A stretch of DNA of 64,000 nucleotides from Acinetobacter brisouisimilis (GCF_000368265.1 NZ_KB851219.1:1791515-1855514), one strand, 5' to 3'; positions 1 through 9,698 are shown, numbered from the stretch's first letter. Numbers and translations are program-made. The notes: a model not told the origin generated them from the letters alone.

Positions 1-1220
1 GAATCTTTTTCGACTTTCATTCCCAAGTAGGTAAATGTAATCCCTGGTTTCAAGGCATAGGCGTAATAAGGTGGAGAATCTAAAGGCACTGCCCAATGCG
101 TTTTGGCTGGACTTAAATTTTCAGTATGGCAGTCATCTAAAATGGTGTGATTAAACTCACCCACGACACAAGCTTGATTAAAATCGTTGACGGTTTTTTC
201 CAGCATGTCTGGATCAAGATTGATCAGCGTCGCAAGTTCACGGATGGTATTGGCTTTACGGCCTTCAAATACAGGCGGCATAAAACGCCCAACTGATTTT
301 GAATCGATAATGGAGAAGCCAATTTGATGCGGTTGTTTCGCCACTAAGCGCCCCCAAATGGCATAACGTTTAGGCCAGAAATCTTCACCTTCATCGTAGA
401 AGCGCACTGCATTTTGATTAACCACAATACCGAGAGATACACAGTCAATACGCGTACAAATCCCGCCATCATAAAGTGGCGCACGGGCATCCACAGCAAC
501 ACAGTGTGATTGAGATGGATCACCAATTACATCTGCACCTTGCTCAATCATAAATTTGAGTAAAGTGCCCTGATTAAAACGTGTTCCACGAATAATAAAA
601 TTATCGGCAGGCCATTCACCCGCTTCATTTTGTCCCCAAGCCTCACGTAGCCATTCTAAATTTGATTCAAAACCACCAGCGGCAAGTACACAAGATTTTG
701 CTTGATATCGTGTTCCATCCTCAGCGATTGCTGCAATAAACCGACTACCGTCCAACTCTAATTCTTTAATTTTGGTGTTGTACCGAACTTCAACACCGAG
801 ATTTTCCGCACTTCGAAAATACGCATTGACCAAAGCCTTACCGCCTCCCATAAAAAAGGCATTGGTACGTGCTACATGCAGTGCACCAGAGAGTGGCGGC
901 TGGAAATTAACCCCGTGTTTTTTCATCCATTCGCGGCAAGTTTCGGTACTGCGGATGACGAGGCGCGCCAATTCTTCATTGGTTTTACCTCCTGTGACTT
1001 TGAGCAAATCTTGCCAATATTCTTCTTCTGGGTAAGCGTCGATCAACACATCTTGTGGCGCATTATGCATACAGCGTAAATTACGGGTATGTTGTGAATT
1101 ACCGCCGCGCCATTCCTTAGGCGCTGCTTCAAGCAATAATACTGACGCACCTTCTTCACGCGCAGTTATTGCTGCACATAAAGCGGCATTGCCACCACCA
1201 ATTACAAGCACATCATACAT
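1..1220 (-). CDS. tcuA: FAD-dependent tricarballylate dehydrogenase TcuA (3' end cut by window)
   Basis: Flavoprotein of the fumarate reductase/succinate dehydrogenase family. TcuA oxidises tricarballylate to cis-aconitate, which then enters the TCA cycle. The N-terminus reads MYDVLVIGGGNAALCAA, the dinucleotide-binding loop in the GGGNAA form typical of TcuA. A TGG motif and a VAVDARAP stretch also match the family as I remember it. About 406 codons are visible and the C-terminus lies outside the window. I chose the ATG at 1220 over the one at 1229 because AGAGGG sits about 9 nt upstream of the inner start. The LysR gene tcuR lies upstream on the same strand, the same order as in the Salmonella tcu locus. 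tcuB and tcuC would be expected beyond the window edge. Confidence 0.88.
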   Translation of the reverse strand, partial: MYDVLVIGGGNAALCAAITAREEGASVLLLEAAPKEWRGGNSQHTRNLRCMHNAPQDVLIDAYPEEEYWQDLLKVTGGKTNEELARLVIRSTETCREWMKKHGVNFQPPLSGALHVARTNAFFMGGGKALVNAYFRSAENLGVEVRYNTKIKELELDGSRFIAAIAEDGTRYQAKSCVLAAGGFESNLEWLREAWGQNEAGEWPADNFIIRGTRFNQGTLLKFMIEQGADVIGDPSQSHCVAVDARAPLYDGGICTRIDCVSLGIVVNQNAVRFYDEGEDFWPKRYAIWGRLVAKQPHQIGFSIIDSKSVGRFMPPVFEGRKANTIRELATLINLDPDMLEKTVNDFNQACVVGEFNHTILDDCHTENLSPAKTHWAVPLDSPPYYAYALKPGITFTYLGMKVEKD

Positions 1221-1229
1221 GCGATTCAT

Positions 1230-1548
1230 CCCTCTATATTTGGGACAAATTTAAGCGAAAATGTACCATGCCGTAAGGAGGCAAAAGCGATGGGGTGTTT
1301 AATTTATTTAAACACCAAATTATTTATATTTAAAAATAAAATATGTTTTTTATTGCATCAAATTGATGCTCGAAGATATTTAGAGTCTGTGACATTTTAT
1401 CTATACATGAGCAGCATTATTGGTCAAACGACTCATTTAAGCATCTCTCAATTTTCTTATTCTTACTTCAAAATACTTAAATACCTCGCACCTAAGAATC
1501 ATCACAAGCATCCATGGAACCTCAATAGTCCACATATATGCCAAGCAA
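1230..1548. other. Intergenic region upstream of tcuA
   Basis: AT-rich spacer of about 320 bp between tcuR and tcuA. It probably holds the tcuA promoter and TcuR operator. No convincing gene is seen. An open frame on the plus strand here has no Shine-Dalgarno and no recognisable family, and it runs antisense into tcuR. Confidence 0.5.
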
Positions 1549-2475
1549 TTAAACTTCCTTCGCACTTGGCCAAACACCTTGCTCAATCAAATCATGAATA
1601 CATGAACGAATCACAGATTTAGCTGCCAAACTTGCAGGTGATAATTCATCTTCAGGAAAGCTAATTAAATAATTGGTTCGGTCTATCGACGGGTCGACCA
1701 CTTTTAAAAAATTTAAATACTGATGGCGATGATTGATAAAAGCACTGCCTGGTTGAATGGTTCCCACGCATAAATTGGAAACTGTATTCATCAGCAGACT
1801 TAAACCATCAATCTCATAGGTTACATTCAACTCGATCTGTTGCTGTTCAACCAATTTTCTTAAACCATGATTGGTGCTTGGTAAAGCCAACGGTAGTTTC
1901 GCTAAAGCTTTTAAGGGAATGCTACCTAATTTTAAATAATCTTCTAAATGATAAATTTTAAAAAAATCATCATTGGCAATTAAAAACATCGATTCTGAAA
2001 CCAAAGGCTGTAAAAACCAGTTTTTATCAATATCCTGACTAAAAATAATGGCGATATCAAGCTGTCGGGAGTTAATTAATTGCACCAGATTCCCCGATAA
2101 ACTTTCAACCAGATGTACTTTGATATCGGGATAGCGTTCAGCCATTATTTTAAGAAAAGGAACAGCAAAAATGGATGCTGTACTTGGTGGAAAACCGACA
2201 CTGACATAACCAACCAGACGAGAAGACTGTGCAGCTTCGACAGCTTGATTAGCATGGCGTAAAACCAACTGTGCCTGTTTTAAAAATGCCAGTCCTGCAG
2301 GCGTCGGGGTGACACCCAATGCCGAACGCTGTAACAAACGTGTCGATAATTCAGACTCTAATTTTGAAATTTGCTGACTTAAAGCTGAAGTACCAACATC
2401 GAGTTTTTGCGCAGCTTTGCCGATACTACCCTGTTCAACAATCGTAACGAATGATTGCAGTTGTCTAAGTTCCAT
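1549..2475 (-). CDS. tcuR: LysR-family transcriptional regulator, TcuR type
   Basis: Full-length LysR regulator of 308 aa. The N-terminal winged HTH (about residues 1-60, starting MELRQLQSFVTIVEQGS) is followed by a periplasmic-binding-like effector domain (about 90-295). Segments such as ALSQQ, STRLLQR and the effector-domain start GYVSVGFPPSTAS resemble Salmonella TcuR. That resemblance and the adjacent tcuA support a role as regulator of tricarballylate use. In Salmonella TcuR activates tcuABC. Its likely target here is the 320-bp gap before tcuA. The effector is inferred to be tricarballylate or a related tricarboxylate. Confidence 0.8.
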   Translation of the reverse strand: MELRQLQSFVTIVEQGSIGKAAQKLDVGTSALSQQISKLESELSTRLLQRSALGVTPTPAGLAFLKQAQLVLRHANQAVEAAQSSRLVGYVSVGFPPSTASIFAVPFLKIMAERYPDIKVHLVESLSGNLVQLINSRQLDIAIIFSQDIDKNWFLQPLVSESMFLIANDDFFKIYHLEDYLKLGSIPLKALAKLPLALPSTNHGLRKLVEQQQIELNVTYEIDGLSLLMNTVSNLCVGTIQPGSAFINHRHQYLNFLKVVDPSIDRTNYLISFPEDELSPASLAAKSVIRSCIHDLIEQGVWPSAKEV

Positions 2476-2758
2476 TGACTCTTCATTCCGTTATGAATTT
2501 GCGAGGAAATGCTATATAGATGTTGATGTTAAAACAAATGCAAATCAATGTGTGGAATCAAACCTAGAATTTACATATCAAAACCAGATTTTAAATAATA
2601 TCAATAGCCACAAAATTTTATGATTTGAATCGTGACTCATCACATCAATAAACGCTTTTCGCCATGCTTATATCCTCTTTATATTTCTCTGACAGGAAGA
2701 ACCCATAGACTAATAAAAAAAGTCTAATCAGTTCATATGTTTCAGACTCTACTGCATA

Positions 2759-2783
2759 AAAAACCACCCGAAGGTGGTTTTTA
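2759..2783 (-). terminator. Rho-independent terminator of the pnt operon
   Basis: Stem AAACCACC/GGTGGTTT with a CGAA/TTCG loop, followed by a T tract on both strands. It lies just beyond the pntB stop. It can also stop transcription from the other side. Confidence 0.85.
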
Positions 2784-2798
2784 TAACATCAGATTCAA

Positions 2799-4256
2799 TT
2801 AGTGACCTGTACCATTAATGGCTTTAGCCATATCTTCCACCACTTTTTTGGCATCACCAAACACCATCATGGTTTTTTCGTTATAGAACAAGTCATTGTC
2901 CAGACCTGCATAACCTGTTGCCATAGAGCGCTTGATTACCATAATGGTACGTGCTTTATGCGCTTCCAGAATTGGCATGCCGTAGATTGGTGAACCTGGA
3001 TCATCTTTTGCTGCCGGGTTCACAACGTCATTCGCACCAATAACCAACACTACATCTGTTGCAGGAAAGTCAGAGTTAATCTCGTCCATTTCCAAGATGT
3101 CTTCATACGCAACATCTGCTTCTGCCAACAATACGTTCATGTGACCTGGCATACGACCTGCCACAGGGTGAATCGCGAAGCGGACTTTAACCCCTTCTTC
3201 TTTCAACAAGTTCGCCAGTTCTTTTACTGCATTTTGTGCACGCCCTTGCGCCATACCATAACCCGGTACAATCACCACGCTGTCGGCATTTGACATCAGG
3301 AAGCCTGCATCATCTGCTGAACCTGAACGGTAGTTACGCTGTGCCTGTTCACCTGTTGCTTTTGCACTTGCAACTGCCGCACCACCCATTGCCCCTCCAA
3401 ACAAGACATTGAGGATGTTACGGTTCATAGCTTTACACATGATGTAAGACAGAATCGCACCTGAAGAACCGACCAGTGAACCTGCCACGATCAGCATGTT
3501 GTTTTCAAGGGTAAAACCAATCCCTGCCGCCGCCCAACCTGAGAATGAGTTAAGAAGTGAGACCACCACTGGCATGTCACCACCACCGACAGGTGCAATC
3601 CAGACCCAACCGAATGCCAGCGCAAGTGCGGTCATTGCCCAGAATGCAGGCATGTTTCCTGTACTAAAGAAGTAGAAACCACACACCAACATGGCAGCAA
3701 ATAAGGTCGCCTGTACAGGTTTCACCCATGCACCTGCAATGGTCTTTGCCCATTTTTTCGCAGCCAGCTTACCGTAAGCAAATACGGATGCCGTAAAGGT
3801 AATCGCACCAACAAAACAGCCCACAAACAATTCAAACAAGTGAACCTTGCTCATGTGTGCATGCTTTACGCCTGCTGCGGTTAATGCCGCTTCATTTTGT
3901 GCAAACAATGCAGAGACTTGGTTGTTGTGCAAGATTGCCGCAACTGCGATCAGCACCGCAGATAAACCCACCAAAGAGTGCATTAACGCCACGGTTTCTG
4001 GCATTTGTGTCATGGGAACGGTACGTGCACGGGCAATCCCGACTACCGCACCAAGCACCATTGCACCGCCAATTATCCAGACCACAGGATGGTCGGCAAT
4101 AAAGAAGGTACTCAAGACTGCAATCGCCATGGCGATCATGCCGTAACGGTTACCCGTAATTGCAGTTTTCGGACTAGACAAACCACGTAGCGTTAAAATA
4201 AACAGGACAGCACCAATCAGGTAGAACCAATCCGCATTCGCTCGAATAAATTCCAT
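2799..4256 (-). CDS. pntB: NAD(P) transhydrogenase subunit beta
   Basis: Membrane subunit of the proton-translocating nicotinamide nucleotide transhydrogenase, which uses the proton gradient to reduce NADP+ with NADH. The 485-aa protein has an N-terminal membrane half of about nine helices. A C-terminal NADP-binding domain III follows, with VIVPGYGMAQGRAQ near residue 330 and VIGANDVVNPAAKDDPGSPI near 405. Length and motifs agree with PntB. It is the last gene of a three-gene operon, directly after pntAB, and a strong terminator follows. Confidence 0.96.
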   Translation of the reverse strand: MEFIRANADWFYLIGAVLFILTLRGLSSPKTAITGNRYGMIAMAIAVLSTFFIADHPVVWIIGGAMVLGAVVGIARARTVPMTQMPETVALMHSLVGLSAVLIAVAAILHNNQVSALFAQNEAALTAAGVKHAHMSKVHLFELFVGCFVGAITFTASVFAYGKLAAKKWAKTIAGAWVKPVQATLFAAMLVCGFYFFSTGNMPAFWAMTALALAFGWVWIAPVGGGDMPVVVSLLNSFSGWAAAGIGFTLENNMLIVAGSLVGSSGAILSYIMCKAMNRNILNVLFGGAMGGAAVASAKATGEQAQRNYRSGSADDAGFLMSNADSVVIVPGYGMAQGRAQNAVKELANLLKEEGVKVRFAIHPVAGRMPGHMNVLLAEADVAYEDILEMDEINSDFPATDVVLVIGANDVVNPAAKDDPGSPIYGMPILEAHKARTIMVIKRSMATGYAGLDNDLFYNEKTMMVFGDAKKVVEDMAKAINGTGH

Positions 4257-4583
4257 TTAGCCACCCTCTTTATTTTTTTGCTTTGGTTTAAACATTTCCA
4301 GCATGCGCGCAGTAACTGCAAAGCCACCAAAAATATTAATACTGGCAAGAAACACCGCAATCGCACCCAACACACTGACCACATTGATGCTTTGGAATTG
4401 CACATTGGCATCAATGCCAAGCGCAGGCATGCCCACTGTTTGTAGCATCGCACCAACCACAATGATCGATGACAAGGCATTGGTCACCGCCATCAACGGC
4501 GTATGCAATGCAGGCGTTACACCCCAAACCACGTAGTAACCGACAAAAATCGCCAACACAAAAATCGTAATGGTTTCAACCAT
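4257..4583 (-). CDS. pntAB: NAD(P) transhydrogenase subunit alpha part 2 (membrane segment)
   Basis: Small membrane protein of 108 aa with about three hydrophobic helices. It corresponds to the membrane C-terminus of E. coli PntA, encoded separately here. This split-alpha form is known from Rhodospirillum and many other Proteobacteria. It directly abuts pntB, with 12 nt separating it from pntAA, so the three genes are almost certainly co-transcribed. It forms part of the proton channel together with PntB. Confidence 0.93.
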   Translation of the reverse strand: MVETITIFVLAIFVGYYVVWGVTPALHTPLMAVTNALSSIIVVGAMLQTVGMPALGIDANVQFQSINVVSVLGAIAVFLASINIFGGFAVTARMLEMFKPKQKNKEGG

Positions 4584-4594
4584 GAGAATTCCCC

Positions 4595-5722
4595 TTAACC
4601 GCGCTTGAACAGCAGTGTGCCGCCATGAGTAACCAATAAGGCTTTTTGAATTTCATCTTCCTGATTGATCAAGAAGTTCTTGTCTTTATCAAAAAGTGTT
4701 TCAAGGAAATTAAAAACGTTGCGGGCATATAGAGCCGAAGCCTCTGTTGCCACCGTAGCTGGGATATTTGGAACACCCAGAATTTTCACGTCATTTTCAG
4801 TGGTCACGGTTTCACCGACTTTCGAGCCTTCAACGTTACCGCCAGTTTCTACTGCCATGTCCAAAATCACAGACCCTGCTTTCATTTTGGCAATGGTTTC
4901 TGCCTTGATCAGACGTGGTGCATTACGTCCTGGCAACAATGCTGTGGTGATCACGATATCTGCGTTCGCCACTGCTTTATCGACAATTGCAGCCTGATCC
5001 TTGATGTACTGTTCACCTGGCATCCAACCATAACCATTCTTCGCCGCATCGGCAGCGCGCTGTTGTTCTTCTTCGGACATTGGCACATCGAGCCACTTAC
5101 CACCCAAAGACTCAACCTGATCTTTAGCCGTTGGACGCAAATCAGTAGCTTCAACCACAGCACCCAAACGCTTGGCAGTTGCAATGGCTTGCAAACCTGC
5201 AACACCGACTCCCATCACCACCACGCGTGCAGGCTTCACTGTACCTGCAGCCGTCATCAGCATCGGGAACATACGCTGATATTCATTTGCAGCAAGCAGT
5301 ACCGATTTATAGCCTGACAAGTTCGCCTGAGAAGAGAGAACATCCATGTTTTGTGCACGAGATAACGTTCGAGGCAATAACTCCAATGCAAATGCTGAAA
5401 TCTGTTGGGTTGCAAACTGTTCAAGTTCAGTATTGCGATACGGATCGAACATCGCAATGACCGTTGTGTTTGCTGAAATTTTCTGAATTTCATCCCCTTG
5501 GGGTGCACGAACTTTCAAAATAATCTGACTGCCTTGATAGGCATCTTCAGCGATTGTCGCGCCGACCTGCGTATAAGCATCATCAAGATAGGCCGCTTTG
5601 CGCCCTGCCCCTTTTTGAATGACAACGCTATGACCAGCGCCAACCAACTTCTTTACAGTTTCTGGAGTCGCTGCGACTCGACTTTCTCCAGCAACTGTCT
5701 CCATAGGAATTCCGATTTGCAT
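4595..5722 (-). CDS. pntAA: NAD(P) transhydrogenase subunit alpha part 1 (NAD-binding)
   Basis: Soluble NAD(H)-binding domain I of the transhydrogenase, 375 aa. The N-terminus [20 protein letters not shown] is typical of the alanine dehydrogenase/PNT fold. The Rossmann motif [18 protein letters not shown] lies near residue 170, and the RQD-like catalytic region around residues 120-140 is present. The protein ends before the membrane part, which is the separate pntAB gene. A GAGGAAC ribosome site lies about 9 nt before the ATG. It is the first gene of the pnt operon, with its promoter in the 5723-5880 spacer. Confidence 0.95.
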   Translation of the reverse strand: MQIGIPMETVAGESRVAATPETVKKLVGAGHSVVIQKGAGRKAAYLDDAYTQVGATIAEDAYQGSQIILKVRAPQGDEIQKISANTTVIAMFDPYRNTELEQFATQQISAFALELLPRTLSRAQNMDVLSSQANLSGYKSVLLAANEYQRMFPMLMTAAGTVKPARVVVMGVGVAGLQAIATAKRLGAVVEATDLRPTAKDQVESLGGKWLDVPMSEEEQQRAADAAKNGYGWMPGEQYIKDQAAIVDKAVANADIVITTALLPGRNAPRLIKAETIAKMKAGSVILDMAVETGGNVEGSKVGETVTTENDVKILGVPNIPATVATEASALYARNVFNFLETLFDKDKNFLINQEDEIQKALLVTHGGTLLFKRG

Positions 5723-5953
5723 TGAGCATGTTCCTCAGGCTAGTTTGTGTGTTAAAAACATCGCAAACTGCAATGTTTCTCCCATTTTTTCTGCATGTTG
5801 TTTGGATTCTAATCAAACTTTTCGAAAATACCACCCATTATTTATTTAATAAATGATGATATTTCCATTTAATGCTTATTAATCGTGACCCAAGAGTATA
5901 AAATAGGAAAGTTTTGCTTCATTTCAATGAAGGTTAGTTTTTCATCTTATTCC

Positions 5954-6880
5954 ATGCCTATTTCATTCTCACGCAACCAAATCGGTTCAGTTTTTGCGCT
6001 ATGTGCTGCATTTTTATTTAGCTCAAAAGCCATTTTTATTAAACAAGCCTATGCCTTGTCATCTCAGGTTGATGCTACCGTCTTGATGGCGCTTCGCATG
6101 AGTAGTGCTTTGCCTTTTTTTCTACTTATGGCATGGTATTTTCGCAAGCAAAGACAGGCTCTTCAGCCCAAAGACTGGGGACTTTTAGTCATTGCAGGCT
6201 TGCTAGGGTATTACTTTGCAAGTTGGCTGGACTTTATCGGTCTCATGTACATTAGCGCCTCTTTAGAGCGGATTATCTTGTTTTTGTATCCAACACTCAC
6301 AGTGCTGGCATCGAGCCTAATTTACAAACAACCTTTACGACTAAAAGCGTATATTGCCATTTTGCTAAGTTATGGAGGCACGGTCATTGTGATGCTCCAA
6401 GAGCAAAATCATGCACCAATGCAGAGCAATTTTTGGTTAGGGGCAAGTTTAGTATTTGCCAGTGCCGTTGCATTCGCCTGCTATCTACTACTCACCCCTC
6501 GTTTAATTGAAAAATTTGGCGCTTCAAATTTCACAGGACTGGCTCTGAGTATTGCCTGTATTGGCACATTGGTTCATTTTGTACTGGCAATACCACAACC
6601 TTTGCATCTCTTGGCACAGCTTCCTGTAGGGGTTTGGGCTTATGGAATTGGGTTAGGTTTATTCGTTACGGTACTTCCTACGATGCTATTAATGCAAAGT
6701 ATTGCCCGTATTGGTGCATCACAGTCCGCCATGATTGCCGCGATTGGCCCAATTTTGACTATCTTGCTCGCAGTATTATTCTTAAATGAGCATCTCAATG
6801 CATGGCAATGGCTTGGTTGTGCGCTGAATATTATTGGAATTATGCTGATTAGTCTGAGCAAGCATCGCTTGAAACACTAG
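5954..6880 (+). CDS. DMT/EamA-family permease
   Basis: Integral membrane protein of about 308 aa with about ten hydrophobic helices in two EamA repeats (roughly residues 10-135 and 155-300). This is the layout of the drug/metabolite transporter superfamily. The substrate is not known. The start is uncertain. The frame is open from a GTG at 5885, with ATGs at 5927 and 5954. I prefer 5954 because the extra N-terminal residues are not typical and the first helix follows the third start closely. The 3' end overlaps convergent soxR by about 30 bp. Confidence 0.8.
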   Translation: MPISFSRNQIGSVFALCAAFLFSSKAIFIKQAYALSSQVDATVLMALRMSSALPFFLLMAWYFRKQRQALQPKDWGLLVIAGLLGYYFASWLDFIGLMYISASLERIILFLYPTLTVLASSLIYKQPLRLKAYIAILLSYGGTVIVMLQEQNHAPMQSNFWLGASLVFASAVAFACYLLLTPRLIEKFGASNFTGLALSIACIGTLVHFVLAIPQPLHLLAQLPVGVWAYGIGLGLFVTVLPTMLLMQSIARIGASQSAMIAAIGPILTILLAVLFLNEHLNAWQWLGCALNIIGIMLISLSKHRLKH

Positions 6881-7343
6881 CGTCCAGTAGTGCAAAAATC
6901 TGCTGAAAATGTGCACCAGCAGACTGTTCTGCCAAACAGTCATTGGGGTTACGTAGCGGACATTGATCTAAAGACAAACAACCACAGCCGATACACCAGT
7001 CCAATTGCTGCCTTAACTGTAACAAGGTTTGAATTTTTTCATCGAGTTGAGTCTTCCACAGGCTCGACATGCGCTGCCAATCCTGCTTGGAGGCAACCTG
7101 ATGATCTGGCAGGACTGCAAAAGCCTGTTTGATTTCATCTAAAGAAATACCGACTGACTGTGCAACCTTGATAATCGCGACCCGACGTAGCATGCCGCGT
7201 AAATAACGGCGCTGATTACCATTGGTTCGGGTGCTCCAGATCAGTTGTTTTTCTTCATAAAAACGTAGGCTTGCGACACTAACCCCGCTACGCTTTGCCA
7301 GTTCACCAATACCAATAAATACCTGCATCGAATTTTCTGACAT
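6849..7343 (-). CDS. soxR: Redox-sensitive transcriptional activator SoxR
   Basis: MerR-family activator of 164 aa. It has an N-terminal winged HTH (about residues 8-75, with the GNQRRY signature), a coiled dimer helix, and a [2Fe-2S] cluster motif CX2CXCX5C at Cys117, 120, 122 and 128 (CIGCGC...C). This motif is diagnostic for SoxR. SoxR responds to redox-cycling drugs and superoxide through the cluster. No soxS is seen nearby, as is usual outside the enterics. Its target is the divergent promoter at 7350-7380, which controls a RidA-like protein and an MFS transporter. The C-terminal tail beyond the cluster is slightly longer than in E. coli. Confidence 0.96.
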   Translation of the reverse strand: MSENSMQVFIGIGELAKRSGVSVASLRFYEEKQLIWSTRTNGNQRRYLRGMLRRVAIIKVAQSVGISLDEIKQAFAVLPDHQVASKQDWQRMSSLWKTQLDEKIQTLLQLRQQLDWCIGCGCLSLDQCPLRNPNDCLAEQSAGAHFQQIFALLDASVSSDACSD

Positions 7344-7349
7344 TTGTTC

Positions 7350-7380
7350 TTGACCTCAAGTTAACTTGAGCTTTGATACT
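7350..7380 (+). promoter_or_regulatory. SoxR box inside a MerR-type promoter
   Basis: The palindrome CCTCAAGTTAACTTGAGC at 7354-7371 matches the E. coli soxS operator at 17 of 18 positions. It is embedded between a -35 TTGACC (7350-7355) and a -10 GATACT (7375-7380). The spacer is 19 bp, the overlong spacing that MerR-family activators correct. It faces the RidA-like/MFS pair and lies just upstream of soxR, so SoxR probably also controls itself. Confidence 0.93.
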
Positions 7381-7406
7381 AGCATGACTCAATCTTACAC
7401 AGGATC

Positions 7407-7841
7407 ATGCATATGCAAATAACATCAGCACCTCAAACACCCTGTTTAAACATTTTAAATCCAGAAATCCTCTACAACCCACAACCCTTTGCTTACAGTC
7501 ATGTGGTTGAAGTTCAGAATTTCCAACGAATTTTACATATTGCTGGGCAAGGTGGAGAGACCATCCACGGAGAGTTATCTCCCGTTTTTTCTGAGCAGGT
7601 CTGGCAGGCTTTTCACAATCTTGAATCTGCCTTACATGCTGTTGATGCCACCCTGCAAGATATTGCGGTGCTGCGCGTCTTGATTGTGGAACACTCGGCT
7701 GAAAAACATACTGTTTTGATTGAGATTATGCAGCAACTATGGCGTAATCAGGCTTTTCCTGCGTGTACTTTAATTCCTGTTTCAGGACTCGCTTTAACCG
7801 CCATGTTGTTTGAAGTTGAAGCAACTGCGTATACTGTTTAA
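7407..7841 (+). CDS. RidA/YjgF-family protein, catalytic arginine replaced
   Basis: Protein of 144 aa (142 from the second ATG at 7413) with a RidA/YER057c fold over about residues 35-143. Classical RidA deaminates reactive enamines/imines using an Arg in a PARS-type motif. Here the equivalent segment reads PACTLIPV, with Cys in place of that Arg, so it probably belongs to a Rid subgroup without the usual deaminase activity. It is the first gene after the SoxR-box promoter and ends 16 nt before the MFS gene. It is therefore probably part of the redox-stress regulon. Its ligand is unknown. Confidence 0.82.
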   Translation: MHMQITSAPQTPCLNILNPEILYNPQPFAYSHVVEVQNFQRILHIAGQGGETIHGELSPVFSEQVWQAFHNLESALHAVDATLQDIAVLRVLIVEHSAEKHTVLIEIMQQLWRNQAFPACTLIPVSGLALTAMLFEVEATAYTV

Positions 7842-7857
7842 TTCCCCGAGGTCGTTT

Positions 7858-9060
7858 ATGCATGACACTCTCGATATTAGTCAAAACAAGAAATTGCTCT
7901 GGCTGATGGCACTGGCTTGCGGCTTAACTGCGGGTGCCAACTACTTTAGCCAACCTTTAATTCATTCCATTCAGCAATCATTTCAAGTTAGTGCTGCACA
8001 AGCCCAGTTGACTGTGACACTGGCACAACTCTCTTATGCTTTAGGTTTGCTCTTGATCGTTCCACTGGGGGATATTGCCAATAAATGCAAATTCATTCCT
8101 GGGCTGATGTGTCTGGCAGGTATCGGCTTATGTTTGTGTGCCTGTGCGGTCAACCTTCCCATGCTTTGGCTTGGCACAATGATGACAGGACTGTTTTCAG
8201 TTGCCGCACAGGTGCTCATTCCCTTTGCAACGATGGCTGTCAAACCTGAAAAAATCGGTGAAGTGGTTGGTTTCTTAATGAGTGGGTTACTGGTAGGAAT
8301 TTTACTGTCCACCAGTTTGTCTGGGCTACTCTCGAATTTGGTGCACTGGAAACTGATTTATATTTTAAGTGCGATTTTAATTTTTATTTTAGCGTATCAG
8401 TTACAACGCGAATTGCCTTATGTCATGCGCCAGCAAATGTCTTATCTGGAAATTTTTAAGTCTATGGCTGTGCTGATGATCGAAGAACGCCGCCTGAACT
8501 TTCGTGCCTACATTGGCGCAGGTGCGTTCGCCTCCATGAGTGTGATTTATTCCACCATTGCTATGTATTTATCTGCCGCTCCATTTCATCTGGCAGATTC
8601 ACTGATTGGCATGGTCAGTTTGGTCGGTGTGTTTGGGGCACTTTCAGCGCGTTATGTCGGGAAGTATGCTGATCGGGGTTATGGCAATCTGTTTACGGGT
8701 TTGGGCTGTATCTTACTGCTCTGTAGCTGGCTCATGTTTTATTATTCAAGCCACAGTATTTGGCTCTATATTCTGGGATTTGCAACGACGAACTTAGGAC
8801 TTGCTTTTGTACATTCATGCAACCAAAACATTATTTTCCGCATCCGCCCTACGGCCAAATCTCGCCTGAACTCGATTTATATGACGCTGTATTTTTCAGG
8901 TGCAGCCACAGGTTCAGCACTGGGTACTTATGCATGGAATCACGGCGGTTGGGTCTATACCTGTTGGGTGGGTTTAGGGCTCGCTGTATTTTGTAGCAGC
9001 TTTGCCCTGATTGATTTTGTCTGTTATGGCAAACGTACTCAAGCTTCTCAACAGACCTGA
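7858..9060 (+). CDS. MFS transporter in the SoxR-controlled operon
   Basis: Major facilitator protein of 400 aa with about 12 hydrophobic helices. A loop 2-3 motif A-like PLGDI follows the second helix. I chose the ATG at 7858 because CGAGG lies 6-7 nt upstream and homologues start shortly before helix 1. An upstream in-frame ATG at 7810 lies inside the RidA gene. The SoxR-box promoter suggests it exports redox-active or toxic compounds, in line with known SoxR regulons in Pseudomonas and Acinetobacter. The substrate is inferred only at that level. The stop overlaps the convergent HEPN-like gene by 13 bp. Confidence 0.87.
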   Translation: MHDTLDISQNKKLLWLMALACGLTAGANYFSQPLIHSIQQSFQVSAAQAQLTVTLAQLSYALGLLLIVPLGDIANKCKFIPGLMCLAGIGLCLCACAVNLPMLWLGTMMTGLFSVAAQVLIPFATMAVKPEKIGEVVGFLMSGLLVGILLSTSLSGLLSNLVHWKLIYILSAILIFILAYQLQRELPYVMRQQMSYLEIFKSMAVLMIEERRLNFRAYIGAGAFASMSVIYSTIAMYLSAAPFHLADSLIGMVSLVGVFGALSARYVGKYADRGYGNLFTGLGCILLLCSWLMFYYSSHSIWLYILGFATTNLGLAFVHSCNQNIIFRIRPTAKSRLNSIYMTLYFSGAATGSALGTYAWNHGGWVYTCWVGLGLAVFCSSFALIDFVCYGKRTQASQQT

Positions 9061-9698
9061 ATCACGGGGTAAAATGGTTTTTTCCAATCTAGCGCCTGCC
9101 CATGTTCCAGTAAGACCAACATAAACCGACTGAGCAAGGTCATTAAAATTTGGCTGGCGGTATCTAGATGTTTACGCATAAGCACACTATTGCAGGTTGA
9201 GCCGCCATGCATGATTTGGTTATGCAAAGTAAATAACCGATCAAAGATAATCAGCAGCAATTCCACTGTATCTCTATGTGCAACGGCATGCTGGACTCGC
9301 TGCTGATCTGCATGAAAATGCACTTTCCAGCTTTGCTCATCAATATTCTGGTTTTGAAAATCCCAGAGTTTTTGATAAACATACGGATTATTTGACCAAT
9401 CCGCAATCGCCTGACTACAACGCTCCCAAACACAATGCTCAATACGCTGTTCTTGATCTAACTGGTGCAATCTGAGCAGAAACTGTCTGAGGTGCTGTTG
9501 ATCTTCATCAAAAACATCTTGCAGGTTTTCTACATAAATCGCATTAAAAGCAATCCACAAACTGACAAAACGCAAATCTGCATCATCATCAAGCTCTTTG
9601 GCTTTTCTTAACCAACTTAATCCCCGTTGCATTCTCAAATTAAAATTCGCTGAATAGAGATGCTTATGTTTTTTAAAAATTTCTTCTAATAAATACAT
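9048..9698 (-). CDS. HEPN-like hypothetical protein
   Basis: All-helical protein of 216 aa that I cannot assign firmly. Near residue 168 it has LHNQIMHGG, which resembles the LRNxxxHG signature of Apea-like HEPN domains, but His stands where the catalytic Arg would be. HEPN domains are often RNases or nucleotide-binding helical bundles. With the Arg missing, activity is doubtful. It stands alone on the minus strand and overlaps the MFS stop, with no operon partner. A function in RNA cleavage or defence would be inference only. Confidence 0.62.
   Translation of the reverse strand: MYLLEEIFKKHKHLYSANFNLRMQRGLSWLRKAKELDDDADLRFVSLWIAFNAIYVENLQDVFDEDQQHLRQFLLRLHQLDQEQRIEHCVWERCSQAIADWSNNPYVYQKLWDFQNQNIDEQSWKVHFHADQQRVQHAVAHRDTVELLLIIFDRLFTLHNQIMHGGSTCNSVLMRKHLDTASQILMTLLSRFMLVLLEHGQALDWKKPFYPVIQVC

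Noticed and set aside
1290..1622. 110-codon plus-strand ORF between tcuA and tcuR
   Set aside because: No ribosome site, composition of AT-rich spacer, and antisense overlap with tcuR.
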